Positions 27,767-40,895 are shown, numbered from the stretch's first letter. The stretch is 62,058 nt of DNA from Alteribacillus iranensis (GCF_900113025.1 NZ_FONT01000009.1:1-62058), one strand, 5' to 3'. Notes: a model not told the origin generated them from the letters alone. A program made the numbers and translations.

Positions 27767-28957
27767 TTACTGTTCGATAGTAGAAACAACGCCTGCGCCT
27801 ACAGTACGTCCGCCTTCACGAATAGAGAACTTTGTTCCATCTTCAATTGCGATTGGTGAAATAAGTTCTACTGTCATTTCTACGTTATCTCCAGGCATAA
27901 CCATTTCTACTCCGTCTGGTAGCTGGATAACACCAGTTACGTCCGTTGTACGGAAATAGAATTGTGGACGATAGTTAGAGAAGAAAGGAGTGTGACGTCC
28001 GCCTTCCTCTTTAGAAAGTACATAAACTTCCGCTTTGAATTTAGTGTGTGGAGTGATAGATCCTGGCTTAGCAAGCACTTGTCCACGCTTGATTTCTTCA
28101 CGGTCTACACCACGGAGAAGTGCACCGATGTTGTCTCCAGCTTCTGCATAGTCAAGAAGCTTACGGAACATTTCTACACCAGTAACAGTTGTCTTCTTCG
28201 CGTCTTCATCGATACCGATGATTTCAACTTCGTCACCAACGTTAAGAACACCACGTTCTACACGGCCAGTCGCAACTGTACCACGACCTGTGATGGAGAA
28301 TACGTCCTCTACAGGCATCATGAATGGCTTATCTTTGTCACGCTCTGGTGTTGGGATGTAATCATCCACTGCTTGCATCAATTCTAGGATTTTGTTTTCG
28401 TATTCTTCGTCGCCTTCTAGTGCTTTCAAGGCAGAACCTGCAATAATAGGTACATCGTCTCCAGGGAAGTCATATTCAGAAAGAAGATCACGAACTTCCA
28501 TTTCAACAAGCTCGAGGAGTTCTTCGTCGTCTACCATATCTACTTTGTTTAGGAAAACAACGATATAAGGAACACCTACTTGACGAGAAAGCAAAATATG
28601 TTCACGAGTTTGTGGCATTGGGCCGTCCGCAGCAGATACAACGAGGATAGCCCCGTCCATTTGCGCAGCACCAGTGATCATGTTTTTAACATAGTCCGCG
28701 TGACCTGGGCAGTCAACGTGTGCATAGTGACGAGTTTCTGTTTCGTACTCTACGTGTGCAGTAGAAATAGTGATTCCACGCTCACGCTCTTCAGGTGCAC
28801 CGTCGATAGAATCGTATGCTCTAGCTTCACCGGAACCATATTTTTTATTAAGAACTGTAGTGATAGCTGCAGTTAAAGTAGTTTTTCCGTGGTCAACGTG
28901 TCCAATAGTACCAATGTTGGCATGTGTTTTGGAACGATCAAACTTTTCTTTCGCCAT
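27767..28957 (-). CDS. tuf: Translation elongation factor EF-Tu
   Basis: This 396-residue GTPase delivers aminoacyl-tRNA to the ribosome. G1 GHVDHGKT (19-26), G3 DCPGHADY (about 81-88) and G4 NKVD (136-139) are all present, followed by two beta-barrel domains ([35 protein letters not shown]). It lies 119 bp after fusA, with its own likely promoter, and ends the str operon with a strong terminator. Confidence 0.99.
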   Translation of the reverse strand: MAKEKFDRSKTHANIGTIGHVDHGKTTLTAAITTVLNKKYGSGEARAYDSIDGAPEERERGITISTAHVEYETETRHYAHVDCPGHADYVKNMITGAAQMDGAILVVSAADGPMPQTREHILLSRQVGVPYIVVFLNKVDMVDDEELLELVEMEVRDLLSEYDFPGDDVPIIAGSALKALEGDEEYENKILELMQAVDDYIPTPERDKDKPFMMPVEDVFSITGRGTVATGRVERGVLNVGDEVEIIGIDEDAKKTTVTGVEMFRKLLDYAEAGDNIGALLRGVDREEIKRGQVLAKPGSITPHTKFKAEVYVLSKEEGGRHTPFFSNYRPQFYFRTTDVTGVIQLPDGVEMVMPGDNVEMTVELISPIAIEDGTKFSIREGGRTVGAGVVSTIEQ

Positions 28958-28985
28958 TGTTCATTTCCTCCCTTAATACAGGTAA

Positions 28986-29014
28986 ATTATATGGAAGCCA
29001 GAAAGGTTCACCAA
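28986..29014 (-). promoter_or_regulatory. Candidate internal promoter of tuf
   Basis: On the reverse strand TTGGTG (29009-29014), 17 bp and a perfect TATAAT (28986-28991) lie in the fusA-tuf gap. The -35 matches poorly (3 of 6). It would give EF-Tu extra transcription above fusA. Confidence 0.45.
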
Positions 29015-29076
29015 TACCAGGGTCACCTTCCTTAGCTTACAATAAAACAAAATTAGAGACAATCTTTTACGATAAA

Positions 29077-31155
29077 TTATTCACCAGCGTTTTTCTTGAT
29101 GATTTCTTCAGATACACTTTTTGGTACTTCTTCATAGTGATCGAAGAACATGGTGTAGTTTCCTCGTCCTTGTGTGTTGGAACGAAGGTTTGTGGCATAT
29201 CCAAACATTTCAGCAAGTGGAACGAACGCTTTTATCGCTTGTGTGTTAGCACGAGCTTCCATTCCTTCTACACGTCCGCGACGGGAAGTAATGTCACCCA
29301 TCACATCTCCCATGTATTCTTCAGGAACGACAACTTCCACTTTCATCATTGGTTCAAGCAGCACAGGATTACAAAGTTCTTTTGCTTTCCGTAGTGCCAT
29401 AGATGCTGCTACCTTAAATGCCATCTCGTTAGAGTCGACATCGTGGTAGGAACCATCAAATAGTGTAGCCTTCACATCAATCACTGGATATCCAGCTAAA
29501 AGACCATTTTGAAGAGCCTCTTCTACACCTTGTTGTACAGATGGGATGTATTCACGAGGAACCACACCACCGACAATTTTGTTTTCAAATTCAAAGCCGG
29601 CGCCTTCTTCATTCGGTTCAAATTCAATCCATACGTGACCGTATTGTCCACGTCCACCGGACTGACGTACAAACTTCCCTTCACATTTAGCAGCTTGACG
29701 GATCGTTTCACGATAGGAAACTTGAGGAGCACCCACTGTAGCGTCAATTTTGAATTCACGCTTCAAACGATCCACGATGATGTCAAGGTGAAGTTCACCC
29801 ATTCCTTTAATGATCGTTTGTCCAGTTTCAGTGTCCGTCTCTGTTTGGAAGGTAGGGTCTTCTTCTGCTAGTTTGCCAAGAGCTACCCCCATTTTATCCT
29901 GGTCTGCTTTTGACTTCGGTTCAACCGAAAGAGAAATAACTGGATCAGGAAAATCCATAGATTCCAGAATAACTCTGTTTTTGTCGTCGCAGAGTGTATC
30001 ACCTGTACCAGTATCTTTAAGGCCTACACCCGCAGCAATATCCCCAGAATAAACAGTGGCAATTTCTTCCCGTGAATTGGCATGCATCTGAAGAATCCGG
30101 CCTACACGTTCACGCTTGTCTTTTGTAGAGTTGCGTACATAAGAACCAGAATCCAGCTTACCCGAATACACTCGGAAGAAAGTAAGTTTACCAACATAAG
30201 GGTCGGTTGCTACTTTAAAAGCAAGTGCAGAGAAAGGACCATTATCGTCAGCTTTGCGCTCTACTTCTTCCTCGCTATCAGGAAGTGTCCCTTTGATTGG
30301 AGGCACATCTAAAGGAGATGGCAAGTAGTCAATTACTGCATCTATCATTAGCTGTACACCTTTGTTCTTAAAAGCAGAACCACAAAGAACTGGATAAAAA
30401 TCAACAGTAAGGGTTGCTTTTCGGATAGCATTTTTTAGTTCGGAAATCTCTATTTCTTCGCCTTCGAGGTACTTCATCATCAAATCTTCGTCGAACTCAG
30501 AAACTGCTTCAAGAAGTTTTTCACGATACTCTTCTGCTTGAGCTTGATACTCTTCAGGAATATCACGAGCTTCTGTGCGAGTTCCTAAGTCATCCGTATA
30601 GTAGTAGGCTTTCATTTCGAGAAGATCAATAATTCCCTCAAAGTTATCTTCCGCACCGATAGGGAGCTGGATAGGTTGAGCATTTGCGCCTAATCGTTCT
30701 TTCAGCGTCCCGCAGGCATAAATAAAGTCTGCTCCTACTTTATCCATTTTATTGATGAACACAATTCGAGGTACATGATAAGTAGTAGCCTGACGCCACA
30801 CTGTCTCAGTCTGTGGTTCTACCCCTGATTGTGCATCTAATACGGTTACTGCCCCGTCAAGAACACGAAGGGAACGTTCTACCTCCACTGTGAAATCGAC
30901 GTGCCCTGGAGTATCGATAATATTAATTCGATGGTCTTTCCACTGAGCCGTTGTGGCAGCGGAAGTGATCGTGATCCCGCGCTCCTGTTCCTGTTCCATC
31001 CAGTCCATTTGAGAGGCCCCTTCATGGGTTTCCCCTATCTTATGGATGCGGCCAGTATAGTATAGGATACGCTCAGTTGTTGTAGTTTTACCGGCATCAA
31101 TGTGAGCCATGATGCCTAGGTTACGAGTCTTTTCTAAGGAGAATTCTCGTGACAT
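29077..31155 (-). CDS. fusA: Translation elongation factor EF-G
   Basis: The protein has 692 residues, the same length as B. subtilis EF-G. This GTPase moves tRNA and mRNA after peptide transfer. G1 [10 protein letters not shown]3 DTPGHVDF and G4 NKMD are present; domain IV carries [15 protein letters not shown] and the tip loops. The ATG at 31155 ([12 protein letters not shown]) follows AAAGGAG; an in-frame ATG 24 bp upstream is not conserved. Confidence 0.99.
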   Translation of the reverse strand: MSREFSLEKTRNLGIMAHIDAGKTTTTERILYYTGRIHKIGETHEGASQMDWMEQEQERGITITSAATTAQWKDHRINIIDTPGHVDFTVEVERSLRVLDGAVTVLDAQSGVEPQTETVWRQATTYHVPRIVFINKMDKVGADFIYACGTLKERLGANAQPIQLPIGAEDNFEGIIDLLEMKAYYYTDDLGTRTEARDIPEEYQAQAEEYREKLLEAVSEFDEDLMMKYLEGEEIEISELKNAIRKATLTVDFYPVLCGSAFKNKGVQLMIDAVIDYLPSPLDVPPIKGTLPDSEEEVERKADDNGPFSALAFKVATDPYVGKLTFFRVYSGKLDSGSYVRNSTKDKRERVGRILQMHANSREEIATVYSGDIAAGVGLKDTGTGDTLCDDKNRVILESMDFPDPVISLSVEPKSKADQDKMGVALGKLAEEDPTFQTETDTETGQTIIKGMGELHLDIIVDRLKREFKIDATVGAPQVSYRETIRQAAKCEGKFVRQSGGRGQYGHVWIEFEPNEEGAGFEFENKIVGGVVPREYIPSVQQGVEEALQNGLLAGYPVIDVKATLFDGSYHDVDSNEMAFKVAASMALRKAKELCNPVLLEPMMKVEVVVPEEYMGDVMGDITSRRGRVEGMEARANTQAIKAFVPLAEMFGYATNLRSNTQGRGNYTMFFDHYEEVPKSVSEEIIKKNAGE

Positions 31156-31230
31156 GTACTTTTTTCTCCTTTCTTCCATACTGAGAATTTGGATTACAAG
31201 GTTATAAGCTACTGTTTTGTCTTCTACAGA

Positions 31231-31701
31231 TTACCAGCGATAATGAGCGAACGCTTTGTTAGCTTCCGCCATCCGATGCGTATCCTCACGCTTCTTCACG
31301 GCAGCACCAGTGTTATTGGCAGCATCGAGGATTTCGTTAGCAAGACGCTCTTCCATTGTTTTCTCACCACGGAGACGTGCATAGCTAACAATCCAACGAA
31401 GACCAAGTGTAGTGCGACGGTCTGGTTTTACTTCGATTGGTACCTGATAGTTAGCACCACCTACACGACGGGCTTTAACTTCAAGTACAGGCATGACATT
31501 TTTCATTGCTTGATCGAATACGTCCATTGGCTCTTCACCGGAACGTTCACGAACTAACTCAAATGCTTTATAAAGAATGTTTTGCGCCTTACCTTTTTTC
31601 CCATCCTGCATAATACGATTAATCAAACGAGTAACCAGTTTAGAATGGTAAATTGGATCAGGCAAAACATCCCTGCGAGGTACAGGTCCTTTACGAGGCA
31701 T
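31231..31701 (-). CDS. rpsG: 30S ribosomal protein S7
   Basis: The protein has 156 residues: [57 protein letters not shown] and [16 protein letters not shown]7 organises the 30S head. It lies 108 bp from rpsL. In E. coli S7 represses its own operon; nothing specific is visible here. Confidence 0.99.
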   Translation of the reverse strand: MPRKGPVPRRDVLPDPIYHSKLVTRLINRIMQDGKKGKAQNILYKAFELVRERSGEEPMDVFDQAMKNVMPVLEVKARRVGGANYQVPIEVKPDRRTTLGLRWIVSYARLRGEKTMEERLANEILDAANNTGAAVKKREDTHRMAEANKAFAHYRW

Positions 31702-31809
31702 GTGTTACCCTCCTTTCAAAAATATTTATATAGATAGAGACGGCTCAAAAAGTCACTAATTAAGTGGTGATCTTTTCGATAGCCTCTTTTATTTCATCAA
31801 AGGCTATGC

Positions 31810-32223
31810 TTACTTTTTATCACGCTTGGTACCGTATTTAGAACGGCTTGTTTTTCGGTCTTGTACACCAGCTGTGTCCAAAGCACCGCGAACGATATGG
31901 TAACGAACACCCGGAAGGTCTTTAACACGTCCTCCGCGAATAAGAACCACACTATGCTCCTGCAGGTTGTGTCCAATCCCAGGGATGTAAGCTGTCACTT
32001 CGATCTGGTTAGTTAGACGAACACGAGCATATTTACGTAATGCAGAGTTTGGTTTCTTCGGCGTCATTGTACCAACACGTGTACAAACTCCACGTTTTTG
32101 CGGAGAGTTTTGGTCTGTTGGAACCTTTTTATGGCTGTTGTAGCCACGGTTCAATGCAGGGGAGTCAGAACCTTTGACTTTATCCTTGCGTCCTTTACGT
32201 ACCAGTTGGTTAATTGTAGGCAT
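31810..32223 (-). CDS. rpsL: 30S ribosomal protein S12
   Basis: The protein has 137 residues: [37 protein letters not shown] and [20 protein letters not shown]. The Lys in TPKKPNS and the PGVRYH loop, where streptomycin-resistance changes occur, look wild-type. S12 is in the decoding centre. Confidence 0.99.
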   Translation of the reverse strand: MPTINQLVRKGRKDKVKGSDSPALNRGYNSHKKVPTDQNSPQKRGVCTRVGTMTPKKPNSALRKYARVRLTNQIEVTAYIPGIGHNLQEHSVVLIRGGRVKDLPGVRYHIVRGALDTAGVQDRKTSRSKYGTKRDKK

Positions 32224-32331
32224 CTTGTTTCCTCCTTTCTTTCGCTTTTTTTAAGACCACCGTTCCAGGTGGTTCGTTTCGAAGCAAAAGTAAAGTTTTT
32301 GCCGGTAGGAAAGCACCTACCAGCAAAAACA

Positions 32332-32583
32332 TCATTGCTTTTTCAATGCAACCGCTGCTGCTCCGACATCGATCCCGCAAACTTTCCCAAGTTTTTTCAT
32401 GGAATCTACTTTGTAAATCGAAACTCCTTTGGCTTCCGCTGCAAGGAGTACTTTACCGATAACCTTGCTCTCTGCATCATCAGCGACAATTACTGCATCT
32501 GCGGAGTTTGATTCCAAAGCTTTTAATGTTTGCTTCGTCCCAATTAAAACCTTAGACGCCTGTGACACTTTTTCATAAGACAT
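32332..32583 (-). CDS. rplGB: L7Ae-family ribosomal protein (YbxF)
   Basis: This 83-residue L7Ae/L30e/S12e/Gadd45-fold protein begins MSYEKVSQASKVLIGTKQTL, with AVIVADDAE and LGKVCGIDVGAAAVAL. B. subtilis YbxF binds kink-turn RNA and associates with ribosomes. It is first in the str operon, directly before rpsL. The ATG at 32583 has GGAGG; an 18-codon upstream extension is rejected as it precedes that site and is not conserved. Confidence 0.93.
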   Translation of the reverse strand: MSYEKVSQASKVLIGTKQTLKALESNSADAVIVADDAESKVIGKVLLAAEAKGVSIYKVDSMKKLGKVCGIDVGAAAVALKKQ

Positions 32584-32624
32584 TCTATATCCTCCAAAGC
32601 ACAGGGTGTTAGGCACACCTAAAA

Positions 32625-32653
32625 AGCTTATCACCACGTGAAAAAGATGTCAA
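32625..32653 (-). promoter_or_regulatory. Sigma-A promoter of the str operon
   Basis: On the reverse strand a perfect TTGACA (32648-32653), 17 bp, then TAAGCT (32625-32630) preceded by TGA, an extended -10. It sits just past the rpoC stop and drives rplGB-rpsL-rpsG-fusA. Confidence 0.75.
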
Positions 32654-32660
32654 TACTCTT

Positions 32661-35600
32661 TTATTCTTGTTCGATAAACTCTTCTGTTTCTGTGCCTTCT
32701 TCTGATTCCTCGCCTACCTTTTGCGCTTGCAGCGACCGGTATCGTTGCATACCAGTACCTGCCGGCACTAACTTACCGATGATGACATTTTCTTTTAAGC
32801 CAAGAAGTTCATCGCGCTTTCCTTTAATTGCGGCATCCGTAAGAACACGGGTTGTCTCTTGGAAAGAAGCCGCAGATAGGAATGAATCTGTTTCGAGCGA
32901 GGCTTTGGTGATACCGAGAATAACCGGATGCCCCACTGCAGGCTTTTTGCCTTCTTGTAAGACATTTTCATTTGCAGTGTCAAAGTTATGCACTTCAACC
33001 AAGCTTCCCGGCAATACTTCTGTTTCACCAGAATCTACTACCCGGATCTTGCGAAGCATTTGGCGAACCATTACTTCAACGTGTTTATCACCAATTTCAA
33101 CACCTTGCATGCTGTAAACTTTTTGAACTTCTTTCAAGAGATATTCTTGAACGGTTTGCAAGCCTGTCACTTTTAACAATTCTTTCGGATCGATAGAACC
33201 TTCAGTGAGCGGATCACCCGCTGCCACTTTGTCTCCTACATCCACTTTCATACGAGCTCCGTAAGGGGTTGTGTATGAGCGTGACTCAAGCTTACCTTGT
33301 ACCGTTATCTCTTTTTTATCTTGATGATCTTTTATATCTGTAACTTCTCCGGCCAGTTCTGTAATGACCGCTTGACCTTTCGGATTACGCGCTTCAAACA
33401 ACTCTTGAATACGAGGTAAACCTTGTGTGATGTCATCTCCTGCTACGCCACCTGTGTGGAATGTACGCATAGTGAGCTGTGTACCTGGCTCACCAATCGA
33501 TTGAGCTGCAATAATACCAACTGCCTCTCCAACTTCCACGTCCGCGCCAGTAGCCAAGTTTTTACCGTAGCACTTCTTACACACCCCGTGACGCGTATCA
33601 CAAGTGAACACAGAGCGTATGGTAACTCTTTCCACGCCTGCTTCCTCAATTATTCTCGCTTTATCTGTATCAATTAATTCGCCTTTTTTAGCCAATACTT
33701 CTTTTGTTTCAGGATGGCGAACTGTCTTAAAGACTACGCGCCCAGTGAGGCGGTCTTGAAGACTTTCTATGAGCTCATTTCCTTCTCTTAACGCATATAC
33801 TTCAAGTCCTTGGTCTGTATGACAGTCGTCTTCACGCACAATAACATCCTGAGCAACATCCACGAGCCTTCTTGTTAAATAACCTGAGTCCGCTGTTTTC
33901 AAGGCAGTATCCGCAAGACCTTTACGCGCACCGTGAGTGGAAATAAAGTATTCCAATACAGTCAGACCTTCTCGGAAGCTGGATTTAATTGGAAGCTCAA
34001 TGATGCGCCCGGACGGGTTCGCCATCAGACCACGCATACCAGCAAGCTGTGTGAAGTTAGATGCGTTACCCCTTGCACCTGAGTCACTCATCATAAAGAT
34101 TGGGTTTGTCTTTTCGAGACTTCCCATCAATTTATCTTGAATGGTGTCTTTTGCTTCACTCCAAATGGAGATAACCTTGCCATAACGCTCTTCTTCTGTA
34201 ATGAGACCACGACGGAACTGTTTCATGACACGGGCGACCTTTTCTTCCGCTTCGTCAAGTATCTCTTGCTTATCACTAAGAACGACGATATCAGAGATAC
34301 CCACCGTGATACCCGCCTTGGTTGAATAGTAGAAACCTAAATCCTTCATGCGGTCCAACATTTTTGATGTTTCAATGATTTGGAAGTCTTTAAAGACTTG
34401 AGCAATAATGTCTCCGAGAAATCCTTTCTTAAACGGAGGGACAGGCTCTCTTTTTTCAAATTCTTTTTTCACGTCTGCATCTGTCGAAACAATATATTTA
34501 TCAGAAAGAGCAGTTTCCAAGTTAGAAGCTGTCGGTTCATTAATGTAGGGGAAGGATTCTGGTAATATTTCATTAAAAATAAGCTTCCCTACAGTAGTGA
34601 GTAACAACTGTTTACTCTGCTCTTCTGTAAAGTTTGTCTTGCTTAAAGATGATACCGGCAAAGCAATTCTGCTGTGTAGATGGACATATCCATTGTGATA
34701 AGCAGTCAGTGCCTCATTTGTATCTTTAAAGACAGTGCCCTCTCCAACGGCTCCAGCTCTCTCTAACGTAAGATAATAGTTACCGAGCACCATATCTTGA
34801 GATGGAGTAACAACCGGTTTTCCGTCTTTCGGGTTCAGAATGTTCTGGGCAGCTAGCATTAGTATCCGTGCTTCTGCTTGTGCTTCTGCTGATAATGGTA
34901 CGTGGACCGCCATCTGGTCGCCGTCAAAGTCAGCATTATAAGCGGTACACACAAGAGGATGCAGCTTGATTGCACGGCCTTCCACTAAGATCGGCTCAAA
35001 CGCTTGTATACCAAGCCTGTGCAGAGTAGGCGCACGGTTCAACAGCACCGGATGTTCTTTAATCACTTCTTCTAGGACATCCCATACTTCTGGATGAACG
35101 CGCTCTACTTTTCGCTTGGCACTTTTTATGTTGTGAGCCAATCCTCTGCTTACCAACTCTTTCATAACGAAAGGTTTAAACAGCTCTAGAGCCATTTCTT
35201 TCGGGAGCCCGCACTGGTACATTTTCAAACTGGGGCCAACCACGATAACAGAACGGCCTGAATAGTCCACCCTTTTACCAAGTAAGTTCTGACGGAATCT
35301 TCCCTGTTTCCCTTTTAACATGTGGGAAAGAGATTTTAACGGCCGGTTACCAGGACCTGTAACTGGACGTCCACGGCGTCCGTTATCAATAAGCGCGTCC
35401 ACAGCTTCCTGAAGCATCCGCTTTTCGTTTTGAACGATAATACTAGGTGCTCCAAGATCAAGTAGTCGCTTTAGACGATTGTTCCGATTGATCACTCGAC
35501 GGTATAAATCGTTCAAGTCAGATGTAGCAAATCGTCCGCCGTCCAGCTGGACCATAGGGCGTAGTTCTGGAGGGATGACCGGAAGAACGTCCATAATCAT

Positions 35601-36275
35601 CCAAGAAGGATGGTTTCCAGAATTACGGAAGGATTCCACAACTTCCAAGCGCTTGATTGCGCGAGTTCGACGTTGACCTTGTGCCGTCTCCAACTCTTCT
35701 TTTAGGGTTTTTGCTTCCTTATCAAGAGAAATGTCTTGAAGCAATTTGCGAATTGCTTCTGCACCCATTTGTGCGGAAAAACCTCTCCCGTATTTATCAT
35801 AATAAGAGCGATACTCTTTTTCAGAAAGCAGTTGTTTATATTCCAGCGGTGTTTCACCTGGATCCGTAACAACATACGATGCAAAATAAATAACTTCCTC
35901 TAATGAGCGTGGTGACATGTCGAGAACGAGACCCATACGGCTAGGGATCCCTTTAAAGTACCAAATGTGAGAGACAGGGGCAGCCAGTTCAATATGCCCC
36001 ATTCTTTCGCGTCTCACTTTCGCACGGGTTACTTCTACTCCACAACGGTCACACACTACACCTTTGTAGCGCACTCTTTTATACTTCCCACAATGACATT
36101 CCCAGTCTTTAGTAGGGCCAAAGATTCTTTCACAAAACAAGCCGTCTTTCTCAGGTTTCAGCGTACGATAGTTGATAGTTTCAGGCTTTTTTACTTCCCC
36201 ACGAGACCAGGACCGGATCTTATCCGGTGATGCGAGGCCTATTTTCATGTATTCAAAATTATTTACGTCAATCAA
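32661..36275 (-). CDS. rpoC: RNA polymerase beta-prime subunit
   Basis: The protein is 1204 residues if started at the TTG at 36275 ([18 protein letters not shown]), which lies 8 nt after GGGAGG and matches the family N-terminus; an ATG at 36302 would overlap rpoB. Present are the N-terminal zinc finger (CHCGKYK...CDRCGVE), the active-site NADFDGD magnesium motif (about residue 450), the bridge-helix and trigger-loop region ([19 protein letters not shown]) and the second zinc site ([13 protein letters not shown]). No intein or insertion is seen. Confidence 0.99.
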   Translation of the reverse strand: MIDVNNFEYMKIGLASPDKIRSWSRGEVKKPETINYRTLKPEKDGLFCERIFGPTKDWECHCGKYKRVRYKGVVCDRCGVEVTRAKVRRERMGHIELAAPVSHIWYFKGIPSRMGLVLDMSPRSLEEVIYFASYVVTDPGETPLEYKQLLSEKEYRSYYDKYGRGFSAQMGAEAIRKLLQDISLDKEAKTLKEELETAQGQRRTRAIKRLEVVESFRNSGNHPSWMIMDVLPVIPPELRPMVQLDGGRFATSDLNDLYRRVINRNNRLKRLLDLGAPSIIVQNEKRMLQEAVDALIDNGRRGRPVTGPGNRPLKSLSHMLKGKQGRFRQNLLGKRVDYSGRSVIVVGPSLKMYQCGLPKEMALELFKPFVMKELVSRGLAHNIKSAKRKVERVHPEVWDVLEEVIKEHPVLLNRAPTLHRLGIQAFEPILVEGRAIKLHPLVCTAYNADFDGDQMAVHVPLSAEAQAEARILMLAAQNILNPKDGKPVVTPSQDMVLGNYYLTLERAGAVGEGTVFKDTNEALTAYHNGYVHLHSRIALPVSSLSKTNFTEEQSKQLLLTTVGKLIFNEILPESFPYINEPTASNLETALSDKYIVSTDADVKKEFEKREPVPPFKKGFLGDIIAQVFKDFQIIETSKMLDRMKDLGFYYSTKAGITVGISDIVVLSDKQEILDEAEEKVARVMKQFRRGLITEEERYGKVISIWSEAKDTIQDKLMGSLEKTNPIFMMSDSGARGNASNFTQLAGMRGLMANPSGRIIELPIKSSFREGLTVLEYFISTHGARKGLADTALKTADSGYLTRRLVDVAQDVIVREDDCHTDQGLEVYALREGNELIESLQDRLTGRVVFKTVRHPETKEVLAKKGELIDTDKARIIEEAGVERVTIRSVFTCDTRHGVCKKCYGKNLATGADVEVGEAVGIIAAQSIGEPGTQLTMRTFHTGGVAGDDITQGLPRIQELFEARNPKGQAVITELAGEVTDIKDHQDKKEITVQGKLESRSYTTPYGARMKVDVGDKVAAGDPLTEGSIDPKELLKVTGLQTVQEYLLKEVQKVYSMQGVEIGDKHVEVMVRQMLRKIRVVDSGETEVLPGSLVEVHNFDTANENVLQEGKKPAVGHPVILGITKASLETDSFLSAASFQETTRVLTDAAIKGKRDELLGLKENVIIGKLVPAGTGMQRYRSLQAQKVGEESEEGTETEEFIEQE

Positions 36276-36291
36276 AGGGTCAACCTCCCTT

Positions 36292-39200
36292 TCAAACTTC
36301 ACTGGACTCCATTTTCAAATTTAACTTGCTGCCCGATTGTTCCTCTTCGTCATCAAGTTCTTTCATTTCTATCTCTTCTTCTGTACTAGACAGCATTTTT
36401 ACGTCCATACCAAGGCTCTGAAGCTCTTTAATTAACACTTTAAACGACTCAGGAACTCCCGGTTCCGGAACGTTTTCTCCTTTTACAATAGCTTCATACG
36501 TTTTAACACGACCAACCACGTCATCCGATTTAACCGTTAAGATTTCTTGAAGCGTGTACGCTGCTCCATAAGCTTCGAGCGCCCATACTTCCATTTCTCC
36601 AAAGCGCTGTCCACCAAATTGAGCCTTACCACCGAGAGGCTGCTGTGTAACTAGTGAATAAGGTCCAGTAGAACGTGCATGCAACTTATCATCAACCATG
36701 TGGGCTAACTTAATCATATACATCACACCAACAGAAACCCTGCTGTCAAATGGCTCTCCCGTCCGACCATCGTAAAGAATAGTCTTACCGTCACGTGCCA
36801 TTCCGGCTTCTTCAAGTGTGCTCCACACGTCTTCTTCATTCGCCCCATCAAATACCGGAGTAGCCATGTGAAGATTCAATTCACGAGCAGCCATTCCAAG
36901 ATGGAGTTCAAGCACCTGACCAATATTCATTCGTGACGGCACACCGAGCGGGTTCAACATAATATCGACAGGCGTTCCATCTGGCAAGTAAGGCATATCT
37001 TCTTCTGGGAGAATTCTAGAAATAACACCTTTGTTTCCGTGTCTACCTGCCATTTTGTCGCCTTCATGGATTTTTCTCTTCTGCACAAGATACACACGAA
37101 CGAGTTGGTTCACACCTGGTGGCAACTCATCCCCATCTTCCCGGTTAAATATTTTTACATCCAATACAATGCCGTCCGCTCCGTGTGGTACACGTAAGGA
37201 CGTGTCGCGTACTTCTCGTGCCTTTTCACCAAAGATGGCATGAAGCAATCTTTCTTCCGCTGTCAGTTCTGTCATTCCTTTCGGTGTTACCTTACCGACA
37301 AGAATATCTCCATCTTTCACTTCAGCACCGACACGGATAATGCCGCGATCGTCTAAATCTTTGAGAGCTTCTTCACTCACGTTTGGAATGTCCCGAGTGA
37401 TCTCTTCCGGCCCTAATTTAGTATCGCGAGCCTCTGACTCGTATTCTTCTATATGAATAGATGTATACACATCATCTTTTACTAGACGCTCACTAAGAAT
37501 AATCGCATCCTCGTAGTTATAGCCATCCCACGTCATGAAGGCTACTAATACGTTACGACCAAGTGCCATTTCGCCTTTATCCATCGAAGGTCCGTCACCA
37601 AGTACTTCTCCTTTTTTGATCCGGTCTCCCTCACTAACAATCGGCCGCTGATTATAACTAGTCCCTTGGTTAGAGCGAATATATTTAGAAAATCTATATT
37701 TATCTATATCCGTCTCTACTTCACGCCCATCTACTAACTCAATACGGCGCAACCATACTTCACGAGCGGTGACGCGTTCTACCACTCCATCTGTCTTAGC
37801 TACGATTGCCGCTCCTGAGTCACGAGCAGATACGTACTCCATACCCGTACCAACAAGAGGTGCTTCCGGCTCAAGAAGAGGTACTGCTTGACGCTGCATG
37901 TTCGCTCCCATAAGTGCACGGTTGGAGTCGTCATTCTCTAAGAAAGGAATACATGCCGTCGCAGCTGAAACGACCTGTTTAGGGGAAACGTCCATATAGT
38001 CAATTTTTTCTTTCGGAACAATGGTGTTTTCTCCGCGAAAACGGGCGATGATCTGATCATCCGCAAATGTCCCGTCATCATTAAGAGTTGCGTTTGCCTG
38101 AGCTACGACATAATTATCTTCTTCATCGGCTGTCAAGTAATCACATTCCGTAGTGACTACTCCGGTCTCATGGTCCACACGACGATAGGCTGTTTCAATG
38201 AAACCAAATCGATTCACCCTAGCGTAGGAGGACAAAGAGTTAATCAACCCAATATTAGGCCCTTCCGGCGTTTCAATCGGGCACATACGTCCGTAGTGGG
38301 AATAATGCACGTCCCGCACTTCAAAGCCGGCCCGTTCTCTTGTTAATCCACCTGGTCCTAATGCAGACAAGCGGCGTTTATGTGTCAGTTCTGCTAATGG
38401 GTTTGTTTGGTCCATAAATTGAGAGAGCTGAGAGCTACCGAAAAACTCTTTAATAGACGCAATTACCGGGCGAATATTAATTAATGCCTGCGGAGTGATA
38501 GCACTTGGATCTTGGATGGACATCCGTTCCCGTACCACTCTTTCCATCCGGGACAGACCAATTCTAAATTGGTTCTGCAACAATTCACCTACCGAGCGAA
38601 GTCGGCGGTTTCCAAGGTGGTCTATATCATCTGTGAGACCTACTCCGTGAAGTAAATTAAAGAAATAGTTAATAGAAGCGATAATATCTTCCGGAGTAAT
38701 ATTTTTAATATCACGATCCACTACCCCATTACTGATAACTTGAAGAGGGGATGATTCTTCCTGATCATTCGGAGCGTAAATTTTAATAGACTGTACGTTT
38801 AAGTCTGTTTCTTCCATCACGCCCCCAACCACAGAATATCTCTTAAAGCCTACGTTTTCCTCTAAGTAAGGAATGAGGCGGTCCAGTGTCCTGCGGTCAA
38901 GGATCGTTCCTTCTTCTGCCAGCACTTCCCCAGTCTCTGGGTCCGCAAGGGTTTCGGCCAACCGTTGATTAAGCAGACGGTTTTTAATATGCAGCTTTTT
39001 ATTCACCTTATAACGGCCGACATTTGCAAAGTCATAGCGTTTCGGGTCAAAAAAGCGTGTGTATAGTAAATTTTTTGCACTCTCCACTGTAGGAGGTTCA
39101 CCAGGGCGGAGACGCTCATAAATCTCTAAGAGTGCTTTCTCAGCTCCGTCTGTATTGTCCTTCTCCAGTGTGTTGCGTAAGTACTCATCTTCTCCAAGCA

Positions 39201-39828
39201 AATCAATGATTTCTTGATCAGACCCGAATCCAAGTGCCCGCAAAAGAACAGTTACAGGAATTTTTCTTGTACGGTCGATCCGTACATATACAATGTCCTT
39301 TGCATCAGTCTCTAACTCCAGCCATGCTCCCCGGTTAGGTATGACTGTTGCTGTATAGCCTTTTTTCCCGTTCTTGTCCATCTTCTCATTAAAGTAAACA
39401 CTTGGTGAACGAACAAGCTGCGAGACGATAACACGCTCGGCGCCGTTGATCACAAATGTACCCGTGTCCGTCATGAGAGGAAAGTCCCCCATGAAAACTT
39501 CTTGTTCCTTCACTTCACCGGTTTCTTTGTTCATAAGCCGGACTTTCACGCGTAACGGAGCGGAATAAGTGACGTCTCTTTCCTTGGATTCGTCAATAGA
39601 ATATTTGGGATCACCAAGGCTGTAGTCAATAAACTCCAGAACTAGATTTCCCGTGAAATCTTCAATAGGAGAAATGTCTTGAAACATTTCGCGTATGCCC
39701 TCATCAAGAAACCATTGATAAGAAGCCGTCTGAATTTCAATCAAGTTAGGAAGTTCCAGAACTTCATTGATTCTTGCATAACTTCTTCTGTGGCGGTGGC
39801 GTCCAAACTGAATAAGTTGACCTGTCAA
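36292..39828 (-). CDS. rpoB: RNA polymerase beta subunit
   Basis: The protein is 1178 residues from the TTG at 39828 ([20 protein letters not shown]), placed by AAAGGGTGA; a GTG three codons upstream is the alternative. The rifampicin region [20 protein letters not shown] and [11 protein letters not shown] look drug-sensitive (Q, D, H, R, S all standard). The flap and switch motifs [12 protein letters not shown] and [14 protein letters not shown] are present. The acidic C-terminal tail is somewhat shorter than in B. subtilis. rpoC follows after 16 bp. Confidence 0.99.
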   Translation of the reverse strand: MTGQLIQFGRHRHRRSYARINEVLELPNLIEIQTASYQWFLDEGIREMFQDISPIEDFTGNLVLEFIDYSLGDPKYSIDESKERDVTYSAPLRVKVRLMNKETGEVKEQEVFMGDFPLMTDTGTFVINGAERVIVSQLVRSPSVYFNEKMDKNGKKGYTATVIPNRGAWLELETDAKDIVYVRIDRTRKIPVTVLLRALGFGSDQEIIDLLGEDEYLRNTLEKDNTDGAEKALLEIYERLRPGEPPTVESAKNLLYTRFFDPKRYDFANVGRYKVNKKLHIKNRLLNQRLAETLADPETGEVLAEEGTILDRRTLDRLIPYLEENVGFKRYSVVGGVMEETDLNVQSIKIYAPNDQEESSPLQVISNGVVDRDIKNITPEDIIASINYFFNLLHGVGLTDDIDHLGNRRLRSVGELLQNQFRIGLSRMERVVRERMSIQDPSAITPQALINIRPVIASIKEFFGSSQLSQFMDQTNPLAELTHKRRLSALGPGGLTRERAGFEVRDVHYSHYGRMCPIETPEGPNIGLINSLSSYARVNRFGFIETAYRRVDHETGVVTTECDYLTADEEDNYVVAQANATLNDDGTFADDQIIARFRGENTIVPKEKIDYMDVSPKQVVSAATACIPFLENDDSNRALMGANMQRQAVPLLEPEAPLVGTGMEYVSARDSGAAIVAKTDGVVERVTAREVWLRRIELVDGREVETDIDKYRFSKYIRSNQGTSYNQRPIVSEGDRIKKGEVLGDGPSMDKGEMALGRNVLVAFMTWDGYNYEDAIILSERLVKDDVYTSIHIEEYESEARDTKLGPEEITRDIPNVSEEALKDLDDRGIIRVGAEVKDGDILVGKVTPKGMTELTAEERLLHAIFGEKAREVRDTSLRVPHGADGIVLDVKIFNREDGDELPPGVNQLVRVYLVQKRKIHEGDKMAGRHGNKGVISRILPEEDMPYLPDGTPVDIMLNPLGVPSRMNIGQVLELHLGMAARELNLHMATPVFDGANEEDVWSTLEEAGMARDGKTILYDGRTGEPFDSRVSVGVMYMIKLAHMVDDKLHARSTGPYSLVTQQPLGGKAQFGGQRFGEMEVWALEAYGAAYTLQEILTVKSDDVVGRVKTYEAIVKGENVPEPGVPESFKVLIKELQSLGMDVKMLSSTEEEIEMKELDDEEEQSGSKLNLKMESSEV

Positions 39829-40199
39829 CTGAGTCACCCTTTCAATATCGTATAAATGTCCACCTGTTCACATAGAACAGGCAATATACATATGGCGGTT
39901 GCCAAATACATCAGCAAAAGTACCTATGATACAGCCAGGCGCTGTTTCATTTTTGGCTCCTGGATGATAAAATAACGTTAATAACAAGGCTCGCGCTCAT
40001 GTCAGGGTTTCCATACAAAGAAAAAAATGGCCTCTTAATAAGAACCACTATTTTCCATCTTTATGTCTGATTATATTATTTTTTCCAGATTCTGTACTTT
40101 TATACCTATACCCTATATAATGGTGAATCTGGCATATACACGCTGCCCCTGAGGATACTTATATGCATTATAAGACTATAACACAAACATAGGACAGGG
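39829..40199. other. Leader gap upstream of rpoB
   Basis: This 371-bp gene-free stretch contains one intrinsic-terminator-like hairpin (40021-40048) and no convincing sigma-A promoter. rpoBC would therefore depend on read-through from rplKAJL and rsmC, on antitermination, or on a weak promoter I could not identify. Confidence 0.55.
40021..40048 (-). terminator. Terminator or attenuator upstream of rpoB
   Basis: The reverse strand reads TGGTTCTT, loop ATT, AAGAGGCCA (one bulged G), then T7. It lies 150 bp after the rsmC-like gene and about 190 bp before rpoB. It probably reduces read-through into rpoBC. Confidence 0.6.
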
Positions 40200-40799
40200 T
40201 CAACATTTGGTTGCGCGATAAATATAATAACCCTTCTTTTTCTCCACTGTATCTACTCGTCCGAACAAGGTTTTCAACTTCTCAAGCGCAGAGGGGGCCC
40301 CTTGTTTCTTTTGGATAACGATCCACAATTCCCCGTTGTGGCAAAGATGTTCAAACGCTTCCTCAAATAAACGATGAACCGTTGCCTTGCCCGCTCTAAT
40401 TGGAGGGTTAGACACCACCACAGCAAATGTTCTTCCAACGAGTGCTTCGAACAAATCACTTTCGATTACTTTTGTATGGTGTAACCCTAGCTGAGCGGCG
40501 TTTTTTTCTGCCAAAGCAAGAGCCCGCTTATTAACATCCGCCAACCAAACAGTATTTTCCGTTTCTTTCGCTAACGTCAGCCCGATTGGACCGTACCCAC
40601 AACCGATGTCAGCTATGTCCCCTTGGACATCCGGCCACTGAAATGATTCAATTAACAACCGACTGCCATAATCAATATTGTTTTTCGAAAAAACACCTTG
40701 ATCACTAATAAAAGTCATTTCCCTGCCTCGAAGGTTGTTTGTTATCAAACGCTCTTTGCTTTCTTTTTCGGGATTTTCATCAAAGTAATGGCCGCCCAT
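40200..40799 (-). CDS. RsmC-like class I methyltransferase (YbxB)
   Basis: The 199-residue SAM-dependent methyltransferase has motif I DIGCGYGPIG (about 63-72) and the N6-/N2-purine motif SNPPIRAGK (about 127-135), the pattern of 16S rRNA G1207 methyltransferases (RsmC). The B. subtilis homologue YbxB lies in the same slot between rplL and rpoB. The protein is half the size of E. coli RsmC because it lacks the N-terminal pseudo-catalytic domain. The start at ATG 40799 (MGGHYFDENP) is preferred over an upstream codon. Substrate is inferred from the family. Confidence 0.9.
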   Translation of the reverse strand: MGGHYFDENPEKESKERLITNNLRGREMTFISDQGVFSKNNIDYGSRLLIESFQWPDVQGDIADIGCGYGPIGLTLAKETENTVWLADVNKRALALAEKNAAQLGLHHTKVIESDLFEALVGRTFAVVVSNPPIRAGKATVHRLFEEAFEHLCHNGELWIVIQKKQGAPSALEKLKTLFGRVDTVEKKKGYYIYRATKC

Positions 40800-40895
40800 C
40801 CTATCACCCTTCCCGTATCCACAGCCGCGGATAGTGGTACCCAACCACTTATCTTCTACTTATCATTCTTTCTGGTTTTCGTATATCGCAATCGA

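Noticed and set aside
28924-29394. 156-codon plus-strand reading frame across the tuf-fusA junction
   Set aside because: It runs antisense over two core genes, has no family resemblance and no promoter or ribosome-binding site.
32638-33117. 159-codon plus-strand reading frame opposite the rpoC 3' end
   Set aside because: This Ser-rich frame mirrors rpoC codons, with no independent signals.
32661-39828. Intein or lineage insertion in rpoB/rpoC
   Set aside because: Both genes are of normal length, and the active-site motifs are uninterrupted.
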